From Acetatifactor muris (GTDB taxonomy: Bacteria; Bacillota; Clostridia; Lachnospirales; Lachnospiraceae), in contig NZ_JANJZD010000038.1 in NCBI RefSeq assembly GCF_024623325.1, positions 1 through 43,840 of the forward strand: DNA of 43,840 bases, in the 5' to 3' direction. The notes below the pieces were generated by a model, which saw nothing but the letters and a program-made list of their open reading frames with translations, had not been told where the DNA came from and ran no database searches. The position numbers and the translations under genes were made by a program. Below are positions 31,368 through 39,671 of the stretch, in pieces (positions within the stretch are counted from its first letter, which is position 1; each line of letters begins with the position of its first letter).

Positions 31368-33472
31368 AGTTAGTCATTGCAGAAAAGCCTTCCGTCGCCA
31401 TGTCGCTGGCGGCGGTCCTGGGCGCGAATGAGAAAAAGGACGGCTACCTGGAGGGCGGCGGCTATCTGGTGAGCTGGTGCGTGGGGCACCTGTTGGAACT
31501 GGCGCAGCCGGAGGCGTATGGGGAACAGTATGCCAGATGGCGCTATGGCGACCTGCCGATCCTGCCGGAAGAATGGAAATACGAAGTGCCGAAGGATAAG
31601 AAAAAGCAGCTTGGCCTCTTATGCCGGCTGATGAAGGACAAACGGGTGGAATCGGTGGTATGTGCCACGGACGCCGGACGGGAGGGCGAGCTGATCTTCC
31701 GTCTGGTCTATGGACATGCCGGATGCAGGAAACCGATGGAACGGCTCTGGATTTCCAGTATGGAGGACGCAGCGATCCGGGACGGATTTGAGCACCTGCG
31801 CCCCGGCAGCGACTACGATAAGCTCTATGACGCGGCGGTCTGCCGGGCCGGGGCTGACTGGCTGATCGGCATTAACGCCACCCGGCTTTTTTCTGTCCTG
31901 TACGGCGTCACTTTGAATGTGGGGCGCGTCATGTCGCCCACGCTGGCCCTCCTGGTGCAGCGTGAGGCGGATATTGAGGCATTTGCGAGCAGGCCCTTTT
32001 ATGTGCCGGAGATCACCTGCGGCGGATTTACTGCCTCCGGCGAAAAGCTGCCGGACAAGGCCGGGGCTGAAAAAATCCGTATGGAAAGCGACGGGCAGGC
32101 GGCTTCGGTGCTGTCTGTGGAAAAGCAGGTCAAGACGGTGCAGCCGCCCCGGCTTTATGACCTGACGACCTTGCAGCGGGAATGTAACCGTATCTATGGC
32201 TATACGGCGCAGCAGACCCTTGACTATGTGCAGTCCCTCTATGAGAAAAAGCTGGCGACCTATCCCCGGACGGACAGCCAGTTTTTGACCGAGGATATGC
32301 AGGCAACCGCCGCTTCCCTGATCCTCTGGCTGCGGGACAATATGCCCTTCGGGAAGGGGTGTGCCGGGGAACCGGATATTGGCCGGGTAACGGACAGCGG
32401 CAAAGTCACCGACCACCACGCGATTATCCCCACGGCGGAGATCGCCCGGACGGATTTGTCGGGGCTTCCTTCCGGGGAGCGGGATGTGCTGACGCTGATC
32501 GCCGCAAGGCTCCTTTGTGCCACGGCCCAGGCCCACCGGTTTGAGGCGGTGGCGGCGGTCCTGGACTGCCGGGGCCATTCCTTCACGGCAAAGGGGAAAA
32601 CCGTGTTGCAGGCCGGATGGAAGGAAGTGGAACGCCTTTACCGCATGGGATTAAAAGAACCCAGGCCGGAGGATGACGGGAATACGGACGCCTCCCTCCC
32701 CATGCTGCAGGAAGGGCAGGTATTTGAAACGGCCTCTGCCAGCATCCGGGAGGGCAGGACTTCCCCGCCAAAGCATTATACGGAGGATTCCCTTCTGGCG
32801 GCAATGGAGACCGCCGGCGCCGGGGATATGCCGGAGGACGCCGAGCGCAAGGGGCTAGGCACCCCGGCCACCCGTGCCGCCATACTGGAAAAACTGGTAT
32901 CTGCCGGTTTTGTGGAGCGCAGGAAAAAGCAGCTTATCCCCACGGAGAAAGGCACAAACCTGATCCTGGTGCTGCCGGATAACATCAAATCCCCTGTCCT
33001 GACGGCGGAATGGGAATCCATGCTGAAACAGGTGGAACGCGGCGAGCTGGCAGCAGATGCTTTTATGGGACAGATCGCGGACATGAGCCGTGCGTTGGTA
33101 AAGGAGCATACTGCCCCGGAGGAATGTTTTGCGGGCCTGTTCCCGGATGCAAAAAGAAACGGGCGGGAGGCGGTGGGCGCCTGCCCCCGCTGCGGCGCTT
33201 CCGTGTATGAGGGCAAAAAAGGGTTCTTCTGCGATAACCGGGACTGTTCCTTTGCGCTGTGGAAAGACAATAAATTCTTTTCCGGAAAGAAAAAATCCAT
33301 AACAAAGCCTGTTGCGGCGGCCCTTCTGAAAGAGGGCCGCGTTTCCATGTCCGGGCTTTACAGCGAAAAGACGGGAAAGACCTATGACGCGGTGGTGCTG
33401 CTGGATGACACGGGCGGAAAATATGTGAATTTCAGGCTGGAATTTCCGGCGAAGAAAGGCAGGGGGAAATGA
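31364..33472 (+). CDS. topB: DNA topoisomerase III (conjugative element type)
   Basis: The 702-residue type IA enzyme starts at TTG 31364 (AGGAGG nine bases before), giving the typical opening MKLVIAEKPSVAMSLAAVLG. The Toprim acidic motif is in ATDAGREGELIFRL; the active Tyr300 is in ATYPRTDSQFL. A C-terminal zinc-ribbon-like part has CPRCGASVYEGKKGFFC. It relieves topological strain on single strands during transfer or replication of the element. No defects were seen. Confidence 0.95.
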   Translation: MKLVIAEKPSVAMSLAAVLGANEKKDGYLEGGGYLVSWCVGHLLELAQPEAYGEQYARWRYGDLPILPEEWKYEVPKDKKKQLGLLCRLMKDKRVESVVCATDAGREGELIFRLVYGHAGCRKPMERLWISSMEDAAIRDGFEHLRPGSDYDKLYDAAVCRAGADWLIGINATRLFSVLYGVTLNVGRVMSPTLALLVQREADIEAFASRPFYVPEITCGGFTASGEKLPDKAGAEKIRMESDGQAASVLSVEKQVKTVQPPRLYDLTTLQRECNRIYGYTAQQTLDYVQSLYEKKLATYPRTDSQFLTEDMQATAASLILWLRDNMPFGKGCAGEPDIGRVTDSGKVTDHHAIIPTAEIARTDLSGLPSGERDVLTLIAARLLCATAQAHRFEAVAAVLDCRGHSFTAKGKTVLQAGWKEVERLYRMGLKEPRPEDDGNTDASLPMLQEGQVFETASASIREGRTSPPKHYTEDSLLAAMETAGAGDMPEDAERKGLGTPATRAAILEKLVSAGFVERRKKQLIPTEKGTNLILVLPDNIKSPVLTAEWESMLKQVERGELAADAFMGQIADMSRALVKEHTAPEECFAGLFPDAKRNGREAVGACPRCGASVYEGKKGFFCDNRDCSFALWKDNKFFSGKKKSITKPVAAALLKEGRVSMSGLYSEKTGKTYDAVVLLDDTGGKYVNFRLEFPAKKGRGK

Positions 33473-33846
33473 GCGGGCCGCCCTCACGGGAATTAACCAG
33501 GCAGGAACGGGCGGCGATCCGAAGGCAGGTGACGGAGCTGTGCGCCAACTATGACAGCCGGGATAAGCTCTGCCGTCCTCTGGACTGCCCCTGTTACATG
33601 CTGCATAAATGGTGGACCGGCTCTTTCTGCCGCTACTTCCGGGAGGCGGTGCTGCCGACGGACCCGGCGCTGGAATCTGCCGTTACCGACGAGGACACTT
33701 CCTTAAAACAGAAAACCTGCCCGGTCTGCGGGAAGGCATATCTTCCCACCACCAGCCAGGCATACTGTTCGGATTCCTGCCGCGCCTTTGCCAGACGGAA
33801 ATCCGAGCGGGAACGCAAGCGCCGGATCAGGCAGAACCAGGGGTGA
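33469..33846 (+). CDS. cysteine-rich VLP-domain protein
   Basis: The 125-residue protein begins at ATG 33469, overlapping the topB stop. It has two Cys clusters: CANYDSRDKLCRPLDCPCYM and, after GSFCRYF, a second ribbon KTCPVCGKAYLP with YCSDSCRAFARR. The C-terminus is very basic (KSERERKRRIRQNQG). The first cluster resembles the cysteine-rich VLP domain of clostridial ICEs. It probably binds zinc and nucleic acid. Confidence 0.75.
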   Translation: MSGPPSRELTRQERAAIRRQVTELCANYDSRDKLCRPLDCPCYMLHKWWTGSFCRYFREAVLPTDPALESAVTDEDTSLKQKTCPVCGKAYLPTTSQAYCSDSCRAFARRKSERERKRRIRQNQG

Positions 33847-33848
33847 TA

Positions 33849-33961
33849 TGTCCGCAATTTAACCCAAAAGAGGCTTGGTTTCAGTGGCTTCCGGCACCCG
33901 GATTGAGGGGAGGCTGGATAAGAATACTCCGGCACCCTGAAACGGCCCTAAGTTGCGGACA
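33849..33961 (+). ncRNA. structured leader element, candidate cis-acting RNA
   Basis: TGTCCGCAATTTA (33849-33861) pairs with TAAGTTGCGGACA (33949-33961) over 13 positions with one G-U. A nested GTTTCAG/CTGAAAC stem (33878-33884, 33937-33943) and two CCGGCACCC-like copies lie inside. The structure fills exactly the gap between two genes and ends ~13 bases before a ribosome site. It could be a regulatory RNA, a processed spacer or a small repeat-type element. Confidence 0.45.
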
Positions 33962-33980
33962 AAAAGAAAAATGGGGAGGG

Positions 33981-34511
33981 ATGTTTATCGGAAAAATAAA
34001 AATTCCAATCGTGCCGGAAGTCATGCGGATCGACACATGGACGCAGGCCATTGACATACAGCAGATCGACAACCGGCGCTTCATGTATAACCCGGACATG
34101 GGGCTGTTAGTATTAGGCCGCCAGTATGCGGCTGTAAGCCTGACGGATTCCAGCCACGCCGGCGAGCTTGCGGCTGCCGGTATCACAAAGGATTATGATG
34201 CCTTTGTACGGGGCTGGGTCGGGACCGGAGGGGATTACCCTGTGGGGGTGGTCCATTTCGCGCCCAGCGTGGATGCACGGAACATAGGATTATTTGACCG
34301 GGCATTTGACACTTTGAAGATGTTTGCGGATAACGGGCTCATGTGCGGAACCGTGGTCCGTGGGTTCGGGAAAGAGTGGGAACAGCCGGCCTCTGCCATT
34401 TTAACGGATATGTGGCAGCCGGCAGCAAAGCCTTCCGTCCGCAGGCAGCTAAAGAAACAGCCGGGGGCAAAAGCCGCCCGGCAGAAAACCAACCATCAAC
34501 AGGAACGATAG
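33981..34511 (+). CDS. conserved ICE protein with C-terminal tag
   Basis: The 176-residue protein is read from ATG 33981, which abuts the GGAGGG ribosome site; ATC 33987 is six bases away and may be the real start. The fold is probably mixed (RRFMYNPDMGLLVLGRQYAA, later DYPVGVVHFAPSVDARNIGL). I recognise no characterised family. The end begins KPSVRRQLKK (nt 34428) and finishes NHQQER, matching the tags on five neighbouring proteins. It is the first of four consecutive tagged genes. Confidence 0.7.
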   Translation: MFIGKIKIPIVPEVMRIDTWTQAIDIQQIDNRRFMYNPDMGLLVLGRQYAAVSLTDSSHAGELAAAGITKDYDAFVRGWVGTGGDYPVGVVHFAPSVDARNIGLFDRAFDTLKMFADNGLMCGTVVRGFGKEWEQPASAILTDMWQPAAKPSVRRQLKKQPGAKAARQKTNHQQER

Positions 34512-34522
34512 GAGGCGGATTT

Positions 34523-35161
34523 ATGAATATCAACACGGTCACAACCGACGACCTGCGGGGCATGGAGGGCAGAGACGGCCTGATCCTGCAGGGCTGCGGC
34601 GGGGATTTGAAGGAATGGGTGGACGGGATCAATGAAATGTTCACCGAGGCGGGCATTTTGAAGGATAGCAGTAAATTTGAGGATGTTTCCACTTTCCAGT
34701 ATGGGGAGCTTACCTGCCTGCTCTACCCTTTCGAGGATGTAAAGCTGGATATCGGGAAACTTGCCATGTGGCGGTTACAGACCCATGCGGATTTCGGGGG
34801 CACCTGGCTGTCCGATTTTGTGCCGAACCGTCTGGGCGGCTTTATCAGTGAGCCTTCGCCGGAGCCGGAAAAGCCGGACTGCGCGCTGATCGGCCAGGAC
34901 GGGAATATTTTCAACCTGGTAGGGATTGCGGCCCGCACCCTGCGCAGGAATGATATGGCGGACCAAGCAAAGGAAATGTCGGACCGGGTGTTTGCTTCCG
35001 GCAGCTACCATGAGGCGCTGAACATCATCGGCGAGTATGTCAATATCACGGATTCCGAAAGGGAGCCGGAGCACAGGGCCTCGGTCCGGCAGCAGATAAA
35101 AGAAACAAAGACGGCGGAACCGGACAAAAAGCAGAAAACACCGAAACAGCAGGAACGGTAA
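34523..35161 (+). CDS. conserved ICE protein with C-terminal tag
   Basis: The 212-residue protein starts at ATG 34523 after GGAGG. The N-terminal half has LILQGCGGDLKEWVDGINEM; the second half has the well-defined CALIGQDGNIFNLVGIAART and FASGSYHEALNIIGEYVNI, a block I associate with unnamed proteins of clostridial ICEs. The end begins RASVRQQIKE (nt 35075) and finishes PKQQER, the shared tag with P replaced by A. Function unknown. Confidence 0.75.
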   Translation: MNINTVTTDDLRGMEGRDGLILQGCGGDLKEWVDGINEMFTEAGILKDSSKFEDVSTFQYGELTCLLYPFEDVKLDIGKLAMWRLQTHADFGGTWLSDFVPNRLGGFISEPSPEPEKPDCALIGQDGNIFNLVGIAARTLRRNDMADQAKEMSDRVFASGSYHEALNIIGEYVNITDSEREPEHRASVRQQIKETKTAEPDKKQKTPKQQER

Positions 35162-35174
35162 GGAGGATCACAGG

Positions 35175-36116
35175 ATGGGAAAAGAAAAAGTATACGGCGT
35201 GTGGGCGGTCCGTAGCGGCGCTTCCATTTTTGGACGTGCGGAGGGCTGGTGCAAAGAGGACGGAAAGCCCCTGGAATTTGATTCCGAAAAAGCCGCCCAG
35301 GATTATGCGGATGAGGCCGGACGCCATGCCACGGCCAATGTCCGCTACTATGTGGAGGAAAAAGAGCCGGAACCGGGCGCAATAAAAAAACATGCGGCAC
35401 AGCCGGATTTGGATGCCCGCACCCATGAGGATGCAGCGCCGAGAAATGACGCGGCGGAAAAGCGCGGCGAGATTCCCGGCAGGCAGATCACGCCGGAGGC
35501 GGACCCTCTGGTGGAAATCCGCTCTGCGGTCCACAGCAACTATGCGGGCATGGTCGCCATGCTGGGCGCGGATAACCGGGTGTACCTGGGGCGTGAGGAA
35601 CGCTGCCACTGCCAGGATATGCAGGCATCTTATTATGACAACCAGGACGGCTCCCTGTGCTTTGTCTGCGACCAGCCGGATATGTACTATTTCCTCTACG
35701 GGGAGGGCTGGGCGCATACCCAGGCGGAAATGCTGGAGCGCGGCCTTACCCTGCGCCAGTATGAGGAATTTGCAAGGCTCCGGGGCGGCGTGCTCTCACA
35801 GTTTACGCCCCACAGGGAGATCATGTTTGCCGGGCAGCCCTTCCAGGCGCCGGAGAGTTATCTGCGTAACGCGGAGCTTTACGAGGAAGGACAGACCGGC
35901 AATTACAATATGCTGGACGGCAGGCTCAACAACGAACCGCCGGAGCGCCCCGACCTGACGGACGGGCAGACTTACGGGGAAATCCGGGAGCTTGCCCCGG
36001 AGACGCTGCCGGAGGAAACGCCGGAGAAACCTTCCCTGATGGAACGGCTGAAGGCGGAGCGCCCGGAGCATGGGGAAAGGCAGGCCGGGCCTCCCGTGCC
36101 GGAAAGGGAAAGGTAG
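35175..36116 (+). CDS. DUF4316-like ICE protein with C-terminal tag
   Basis: The 313-residue protein starts at ATG 35175 after AAGGAGG. An N-terminal part resembles a small beta-rich domain (VYGVWAVRSGASIFGRAEGW), like those found beside reverse-gyrase/RNase H-type folds, though this is uncertain. A disordered linker and a central CHCQDM...CFVCDQ region follow. The YLRNAELYEEGQTGNYNMLD block matches DUF4316. The end begins KPSLMERLKA (nt 36027) and finishes PERER. Confidence 0.7.
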   Translation: MGKEKVYGVWAVRSGASIFGRAEGWCKEDGKPLEFDSEKAAQDYADEAGRHATANVRYYVEEKEPEPGAIKKHAAQPDLDARTHEDAAPRNDAAEKRGEIPGRQITPEADPLVEIRSAVHSNYAGMVAMLGADNRVYLGREERCHCQDMQASYYDNQDGSLCFVCDQPDMYYFLYGEGWAHTQAEMLERGLTLRQYEEFARLRGGVLSQFTPHREIMFAGQPFQAPESYLRNAELYEEGQTGNYNMLDGRLNNEPPERPDLTDGQTYGEIRELAPETLPEETPEKPSLMERLKAERPEHGERQAGPPVPERER

Positions 36117-36119
36117 CGT

Positions 36120-36815
36120 ATGGGGCTGAAATTTGAAGATGTGGACATTCTGGATTTCCTGGGGAAGATCGTGGAGCTGAACACCCACCACTATAAGGAT
36201 GATTTTGACCTGGACAGGGATCTGATCTTAGGGCTTGCAGGAACAGGTGAGCCGGAGGACCGGCGGCTTCTCTGGATGTCGAGGCCGTGCGGCACCTATA
36301 CCCTCCGGGAGCGCGAGGTTTACCTGGAGGGGAGCTATGCGAATAACGTGTGGCGGTTCTACCATGAGCAGACCAGGGACACGGTGCTGGCCTACGCTCT
36401 CTCTGTCAAAGACGCACAGGATGGGAAGGTGGCGGGAAATATCTACCCGCTGGATTATGGGGCGCATGTGGAGCAGATGAAGCGGCTGACCTGCCCTGTT
36501 GGGAAACTGGCCGTTACTTTTGGGGATGGGACCAACATCATAATCCCGTGCCAGGAAAAGGGACGGCTTATAAATGAGCTTACGCCACTGCATGGGCAGC
36601 CAAAGTCAATCACCGATCTGCCGGAGAATGAGCGGGAGCTTGCCATGATCCTGAAACGGGAACGGTTCAAGCGTTCCTACCATGCCACGCCCGGAGATTT
36701 GAAAAAATACATGGACGGCCTAAAAAAGAGCACCCTCCGGGGAAAACTGAAAGAGGCGCAGGCGGCGGCTTCCACCCGCAAACCGCCCTCCCATAAGAGG
36801 GAGACTGAACGATGA
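36120..36815 (+). CDS. conserved ICE protein with C-terminal tag
   Basis: The 231-residue protein starts at ATG 36120, three bases after the previous stop. Recognisable stretches are LLWMSRPCGTYTLREREVYL, NIYPLDYGAHVEQMKRL, and PENERELAMILKRERFK. I do not know the family. A region after residue 195 (DLKKYMDGLKKSTLRGKLKE) leads into the tag, with K-S-T-L in place of K-P-S-V (nt 36726), ending KRETER. It overlaps mobC by four bases, so it is probably co-expressed with relaxosome parts. Confidence 0.7.
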   Translation: MGLKFEDVDILDFLGKIVELNTHHYKDDFDLDRDLILGLAGTGEPEDRRLLWMSRPCGTYTLREREVYLEGSYANNVWRFYHEQTRDTVLAYALSVKDAQDGKVAGNIYPLDYGAHVEQMKRLTCPVGKLAVTFGDGTNIIIPCQEKGRLINELTPLHGQPKSITDLPENERELAMILKRERFKRSYHATPGDLKKYMDGLKKSTLRGKLKEAQAAASTRKPPSHKRETER

Positions 36816-37156
36816 AGGGCGGGCATAATAAAAAATCTGTCCGCATAGAGTTCGTCATGTCCGAGCAGGATGCGGAGCTGGTAAGGGAACGCATGGCGGA
36901 GCTCGGCATTACCAACCTGTCCGCATACCTGCGCAAGATGGCGGTTGACGGTTACATCATCCATCTGGACATGAGCGACATTCAGGAAATGATACGGCTC
37001 CTTCGTATCTGCTCCAATAACCTGAACCAGTATGCCAGGCGCGCCAATGAGACCGGGAGTGTTTACGCTGCCGACGTGGACGACCTGCGCACCCGCCTGG
37101 ACAGCCTGTGGGACGGCATGGATAAGTTGCTGCGGGGATTTGCGAACATTTCGTAA
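36812..37156 (+). CDS. mobC: MobC-family relaxosome accessory protein
   Basis: The 114-residue protein has the ribbon-helix-helix start (KSVRIEFVMSEQDAELVRER and the following MAELGITNLSAYLRKMAVDG) and the MobC block IRLLRICSNNLNQYARRANE. MobC binds oriT and helps the relaxase open and nick DNA. It is in the same direction as, and about 1 kb before, the ICE relaxase gene. It starts inside the previous gene's stop. Confidence 0.9.
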   Translation: MKGGHNKKSVRIEFVMSEQDAELVRERMAELGITNLSAYLRKMAVDGYIIHLDMSDIQEMIRLLRICSNNLNQYARRANETGSVYAADVDDLRTRLDSLWDGMDKLLRGFANIS

Positions 37157-37219
37157 ACAGGAAGAACCGCCGTTGCTTTCCGCAGGCCGGCACGGTAAAA
37201 TTTTAATGGAGGGGTAAAT

Positions 37220-37264
37220 ATGCTTCTCTATGAAATACCCTTCGGGCATACCTGGATGTCCTGA
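37220..37264 (+). other. possible 14-codon leader peptide
   Basis: ATG 37220 follows GGAGGGG at 7 bases and is closed by TGA at 37262. It would encode MLLYEIPFGHTWMS. It is too short to judge by composition, but its ribosome site is better than chance. It may be a leader or a decayed gene. Confidence 0.25.
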
Positions 37265-37301
37265 AAAAAACGGACACGGGATTAGGAAAGGAGGCGGACG
37301 T

Positions 37302-37592
37302 ATGCGTCTGATTGGTAAACTGCTGGCACTTCCCTTTGTAATCGTTACAGGGATTCTTTATCTGTTCTGCAAATTTCTTGTTGTGGTTTCCGGCGCCGTG
37401 CTGGGGATTCTGTCAGGGATTGTTTTTCTGGCGGCACTGGCGCTGTTCTTCGCAGCCGGGTTCTGGCCGGGAATGTCCTGGCTGGTGGTCGCGTTCCTTA
37501 TCAGCCCTTACGGCCTGCCGATGGCGGCGGCCTGGCTGGCCGGCATGATCGGCGGCGTGAATGGCGCCCTGAAAGATTTTATATTTGGTTAA
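37302..37592 (+). CDS. CD1845-like small membrane protein
   Basis: The 96-residue protein starts at ATG 37302, after AAAGGAGG. It has about three membrane helices (LLALPFVIVTGILYLFCKFL, VSGAVLGILSGIVFLAALAL, and AFLISPYGLPMAAAWLAGMI). The pattern matches CD1845-family proteins from conjugative transposons. The function is unknown; it is probably in the membrane part of the transfer apparatus. Confidence 0.8.
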   Translation: MRLIGKLLALPFVIVTGILYLFCKFLVVVSGAVLGILSGIVFLAALALFFAAGFWPGMSWLVVAFLISPYGLPMAAAWLAGMIGGVNGALKDFIFG

Positions 37593-37603
37593 ACAGTTTC
37601 GGC

Positions 37604-37666
37604 GGGGCGCATTGGCAGCCACGCCCTTTTTCTATAATTACGGCTGTCTGTCAGGGCAGCTTTTTG
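37604..37666 (+). terminator. tandem terminator-like hairpins before the DUF3849 gene
   Basis: GGGCG/CGCCC (37605-37609, 37622-37626) with TTTTTC is followed by GCTG/CAGC near 37643-37660 with TTTTT, and then directly by the GGAGGG of the next gene. This placement suggests attenuation of the DUF3849-relaxase pair. Confidence 0.5.
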
Positions 37667-37681
37667 ATTGGAGGGATTTCA

Positions 37682-38194
37682 TTGAAAGATACAACGCCAA
37701 TTTATTTCCATTCTGCTACCTATGCGTATGAGCATGGGGAACTGGATCAGTACCACGCTTCCCACAAAGCTAACATTGCGTGCAGGGAGGCAATCGAACA
37801 GGCCATTGCGGACAACTACCGGGACAACCGTTTAGGCACGGCATGTGTGCAGCAGGTCTTACAGAAATTTGATCCTGAACGGATTTTTTATGTCCTTGCC
37901 AACACGGTCCGGCAGAAAGATTACGACGGGCGCATTTCACGGGACAATAAGGCATGGGCGCAGACGGTCCCGGTCTGTGAGGATAAGGACGGTTTCGGAT
38001 ATGACCGGAATGTCTGCTTTGCTGTGGACCGCTGCAATCCCGGACTTACCGACCTGTTTCTCTCCCAGGCCAGGCGGGAGTGTGCGCCGGCCCAGGAGCA
38101 GAAACCGTCCGTGCGTGACAGCCTGAATAAAAATGCCGGGCAGCAGGCGGCGCACAGTAATAAAACAAAAGTGAATAAAGAGCAGGCACGGTAA
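37682..38194 (+). CDS. DUF3849-family protein with C-terminal tag
   Basis: About 170 residues from TTG 37682, six bases after GGAGGG. DUF3849 features are YFHSATYAYEHGELDQYHAS, ACREAIEQAIADNYRDNRL, and FDPERIFYVLANTVRQKDYD. These proteins are common in clostridial ICEs; their role is not established. The end begins KPSVRDSLNK (nt 38102) and finishes NKEQAR, the shared tag. It is the last gene before the relaxase. Confidence 0.85.
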   Translation: MKDTTPIYFHSATYAYEHGELDQYHASHKANIACREAIEQAIADNYRDNRLGTACVQQVLQKFDPERIFYVLANTVRQKDYDGRISRDNKAWAQTVPVCEDKDGFGYDRNVCFAVDRCNPGLTDLFLSQARRECAPAQEQKPSVRDSLNKNAGQQAAHSNKTKVNKEQAR

Positions 38195-38226
38195 CAGGGA
38201 AAATTTCTCATTAAGGGGGTGAAGGG

Positions 38227-39636
38227 ATGGCAACCACACGGCTCATGCCGCTGCATGTCGGGAAAGGCCGGGATGTTTCCACGGCCATAGCGGACATCAT
38301 TGACTATGTAAAGAACCCACAGAAAACGGATTTCGGAAAATTCATTTATGGCTATGAGTGCGACACCCGGACCGCTGACGCCGAGTTTCTTTTATCCAAG
38401 CGCCAGTATACGAACCTGACCGGGCGTGACCGGGGCGCGGATGATGTGATCGCCTACCATCTCCGGCAGGCATTTAAGCCCGGCGAGGTCACGCCAGAAG
38501 AAGCCAATCAGATCGGGCGGGAACTGGCGTTGAAACTCACAAAGGGAAACCATGCCTTTGTTGTCTGCACCCATGTGGATAAGCACCATGTCCATAACCA
38601 CATCATCATAAACTCTACGACGCTGGACTGCCAGAAAAAATTCCGCAACTTCTGGGGCTCTACATGGGCAATCCGGCGCATGAATGACAAGCTGTGCCTG
38701 GAGCACGGGCTTTCCATTGTGGAAAATCCGAAACCCAGCCGTGAGCATTACGGCACATGGATGGGAAGTCAGAAACAGCCTTCCCATCAGGAACAGCTAC
38801 GATGGGCTATAGACGCAGCCCTGGAAGAAAAGCCGAAGGACTTTGAAGAACTTTTGAAAAAGCTGGAGGCGGCTGGGATCGAAGTCAACCGGGAGCGAAA
38901 GCACCTCCGCTTTCGCCTGTCGCCCGAAGATCGGTATACCCGGTGCGACACGCTGAAAGGCGACTATACCGAGCAGGCCATCAAAGAACGGATCGCCGGC
39001 ACCCGGACGGCAAAGCCGCGCCGTACCTCCCCACAAAAGCCGGTTTCCAAAGTCGGGCTGCTGGTGGATATTGAGGCGGCGATCCGTGCCGGCAAAGGTC
39101 CGGGATATGAACGCTGGGCGAAGGTGTTCAACTTAAAACAGCTCTCCCAGGCGGTGATCTGGCTCAAAGAGCATGGCGATATGGGCTATGAGGATTTGCA
39201 GGAAAAATCAGACGCCGCCACCGCCAGCTTCAATGCGCTGTCGGTACAGATCAAGGAACTGGAATCGCAGATGGCCGCCAACGGGGAGTTGCAGAAACAG
39301 ATCGTAAATTATGCCAAGACGCGGGCGGTCTATGTGGAATACCGGAAAGCCGGGTACAGCAAAAAATTCCGTGCGGCGCATGAGACGGAAATCCTGCTGC
39401 ACCAGGCGGCGAAGAAACACTTTGACGGCTTGGGGATCACAAAGCTACCCTCCGTCAAATCTCTGCGGGAAGAATATGCCGGGCTCCTGGAGCAGAAACG
39501 GAAAGCCTATTCTTCTTACAAGCAGGCCAGGGCTGACATGAAAGAGCTCCATAATGTCCGGGCGAACGTGGAGCATTTGCTGGACATTCCCACCGGGCGG
39601 GAACCGCAGAGGGAATCGCAGAAGTCACGGCAATAG
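38227..39636 (+). CDS. ICE relaxase (MOBP-type, relaxase/mobilization nuclease)
   Basis: The 469-residue protein starts at ATG 38227, after AAGGGGGTGAAGGG. The relaxase domain has the three-histidine signature H120-H121-x-H123-x-H125 in VDKHHVHNHIIIN, preceded by VIAYHLRQAFKPGEV; the catalytic Tyr is likely in the first ~60 residues. It nicks the ICE oriT and leads its DNA. The rest is coiled coil. The end is basic (GREPQRESQKSRQ) but lacks the KPSV block. It differs in class from the IME relaxase at 7670. Confidence 0.92.
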   Translation: MATTRLMPLHVGKGRDVSTAIADIIDYVKNPQKTDFGKFIYGYECDTRTADAEFLLSKRQYTNLTGRDRGADDVIAYHLRQAFKPGEVTPEEANQIGRELALKLTKGNHAFVVCTHVDKHHVHNHIIINSTTLDCQKKFRNFWGSTWAIRRMNDKLCLEHGLSIVENPKPSREHYGTWMGSQKQPSHQEQLRWAIDAALEEKPKDFEELLKKLEAAGIEVNRERKHLRFRLSPEDRYTRCDTLKGDYTEQAIKERIAGTRTAKPRRTSPQKPVSKVGLLVDIEAAIRAGKGPGYERWAKVFNLKQLSQAVIWLKEHGDMGYEDLQEKSDAATASFNALSVQIKELESQMAANGELQKQIVNYAKTRAVYVEYRKAGYSKKFRAAHETEILLHQAAKKHFDGLGITKLPSVKSLREEYAGLLEQKRKAYSSYKQARADMKELHNVRANVEHLLDIPTGREPQRESQKSRQ

Positions 39637-39671
39637 GTTTCTCTTCGCTTTTGTTTTTCAGCGTTCCAACG

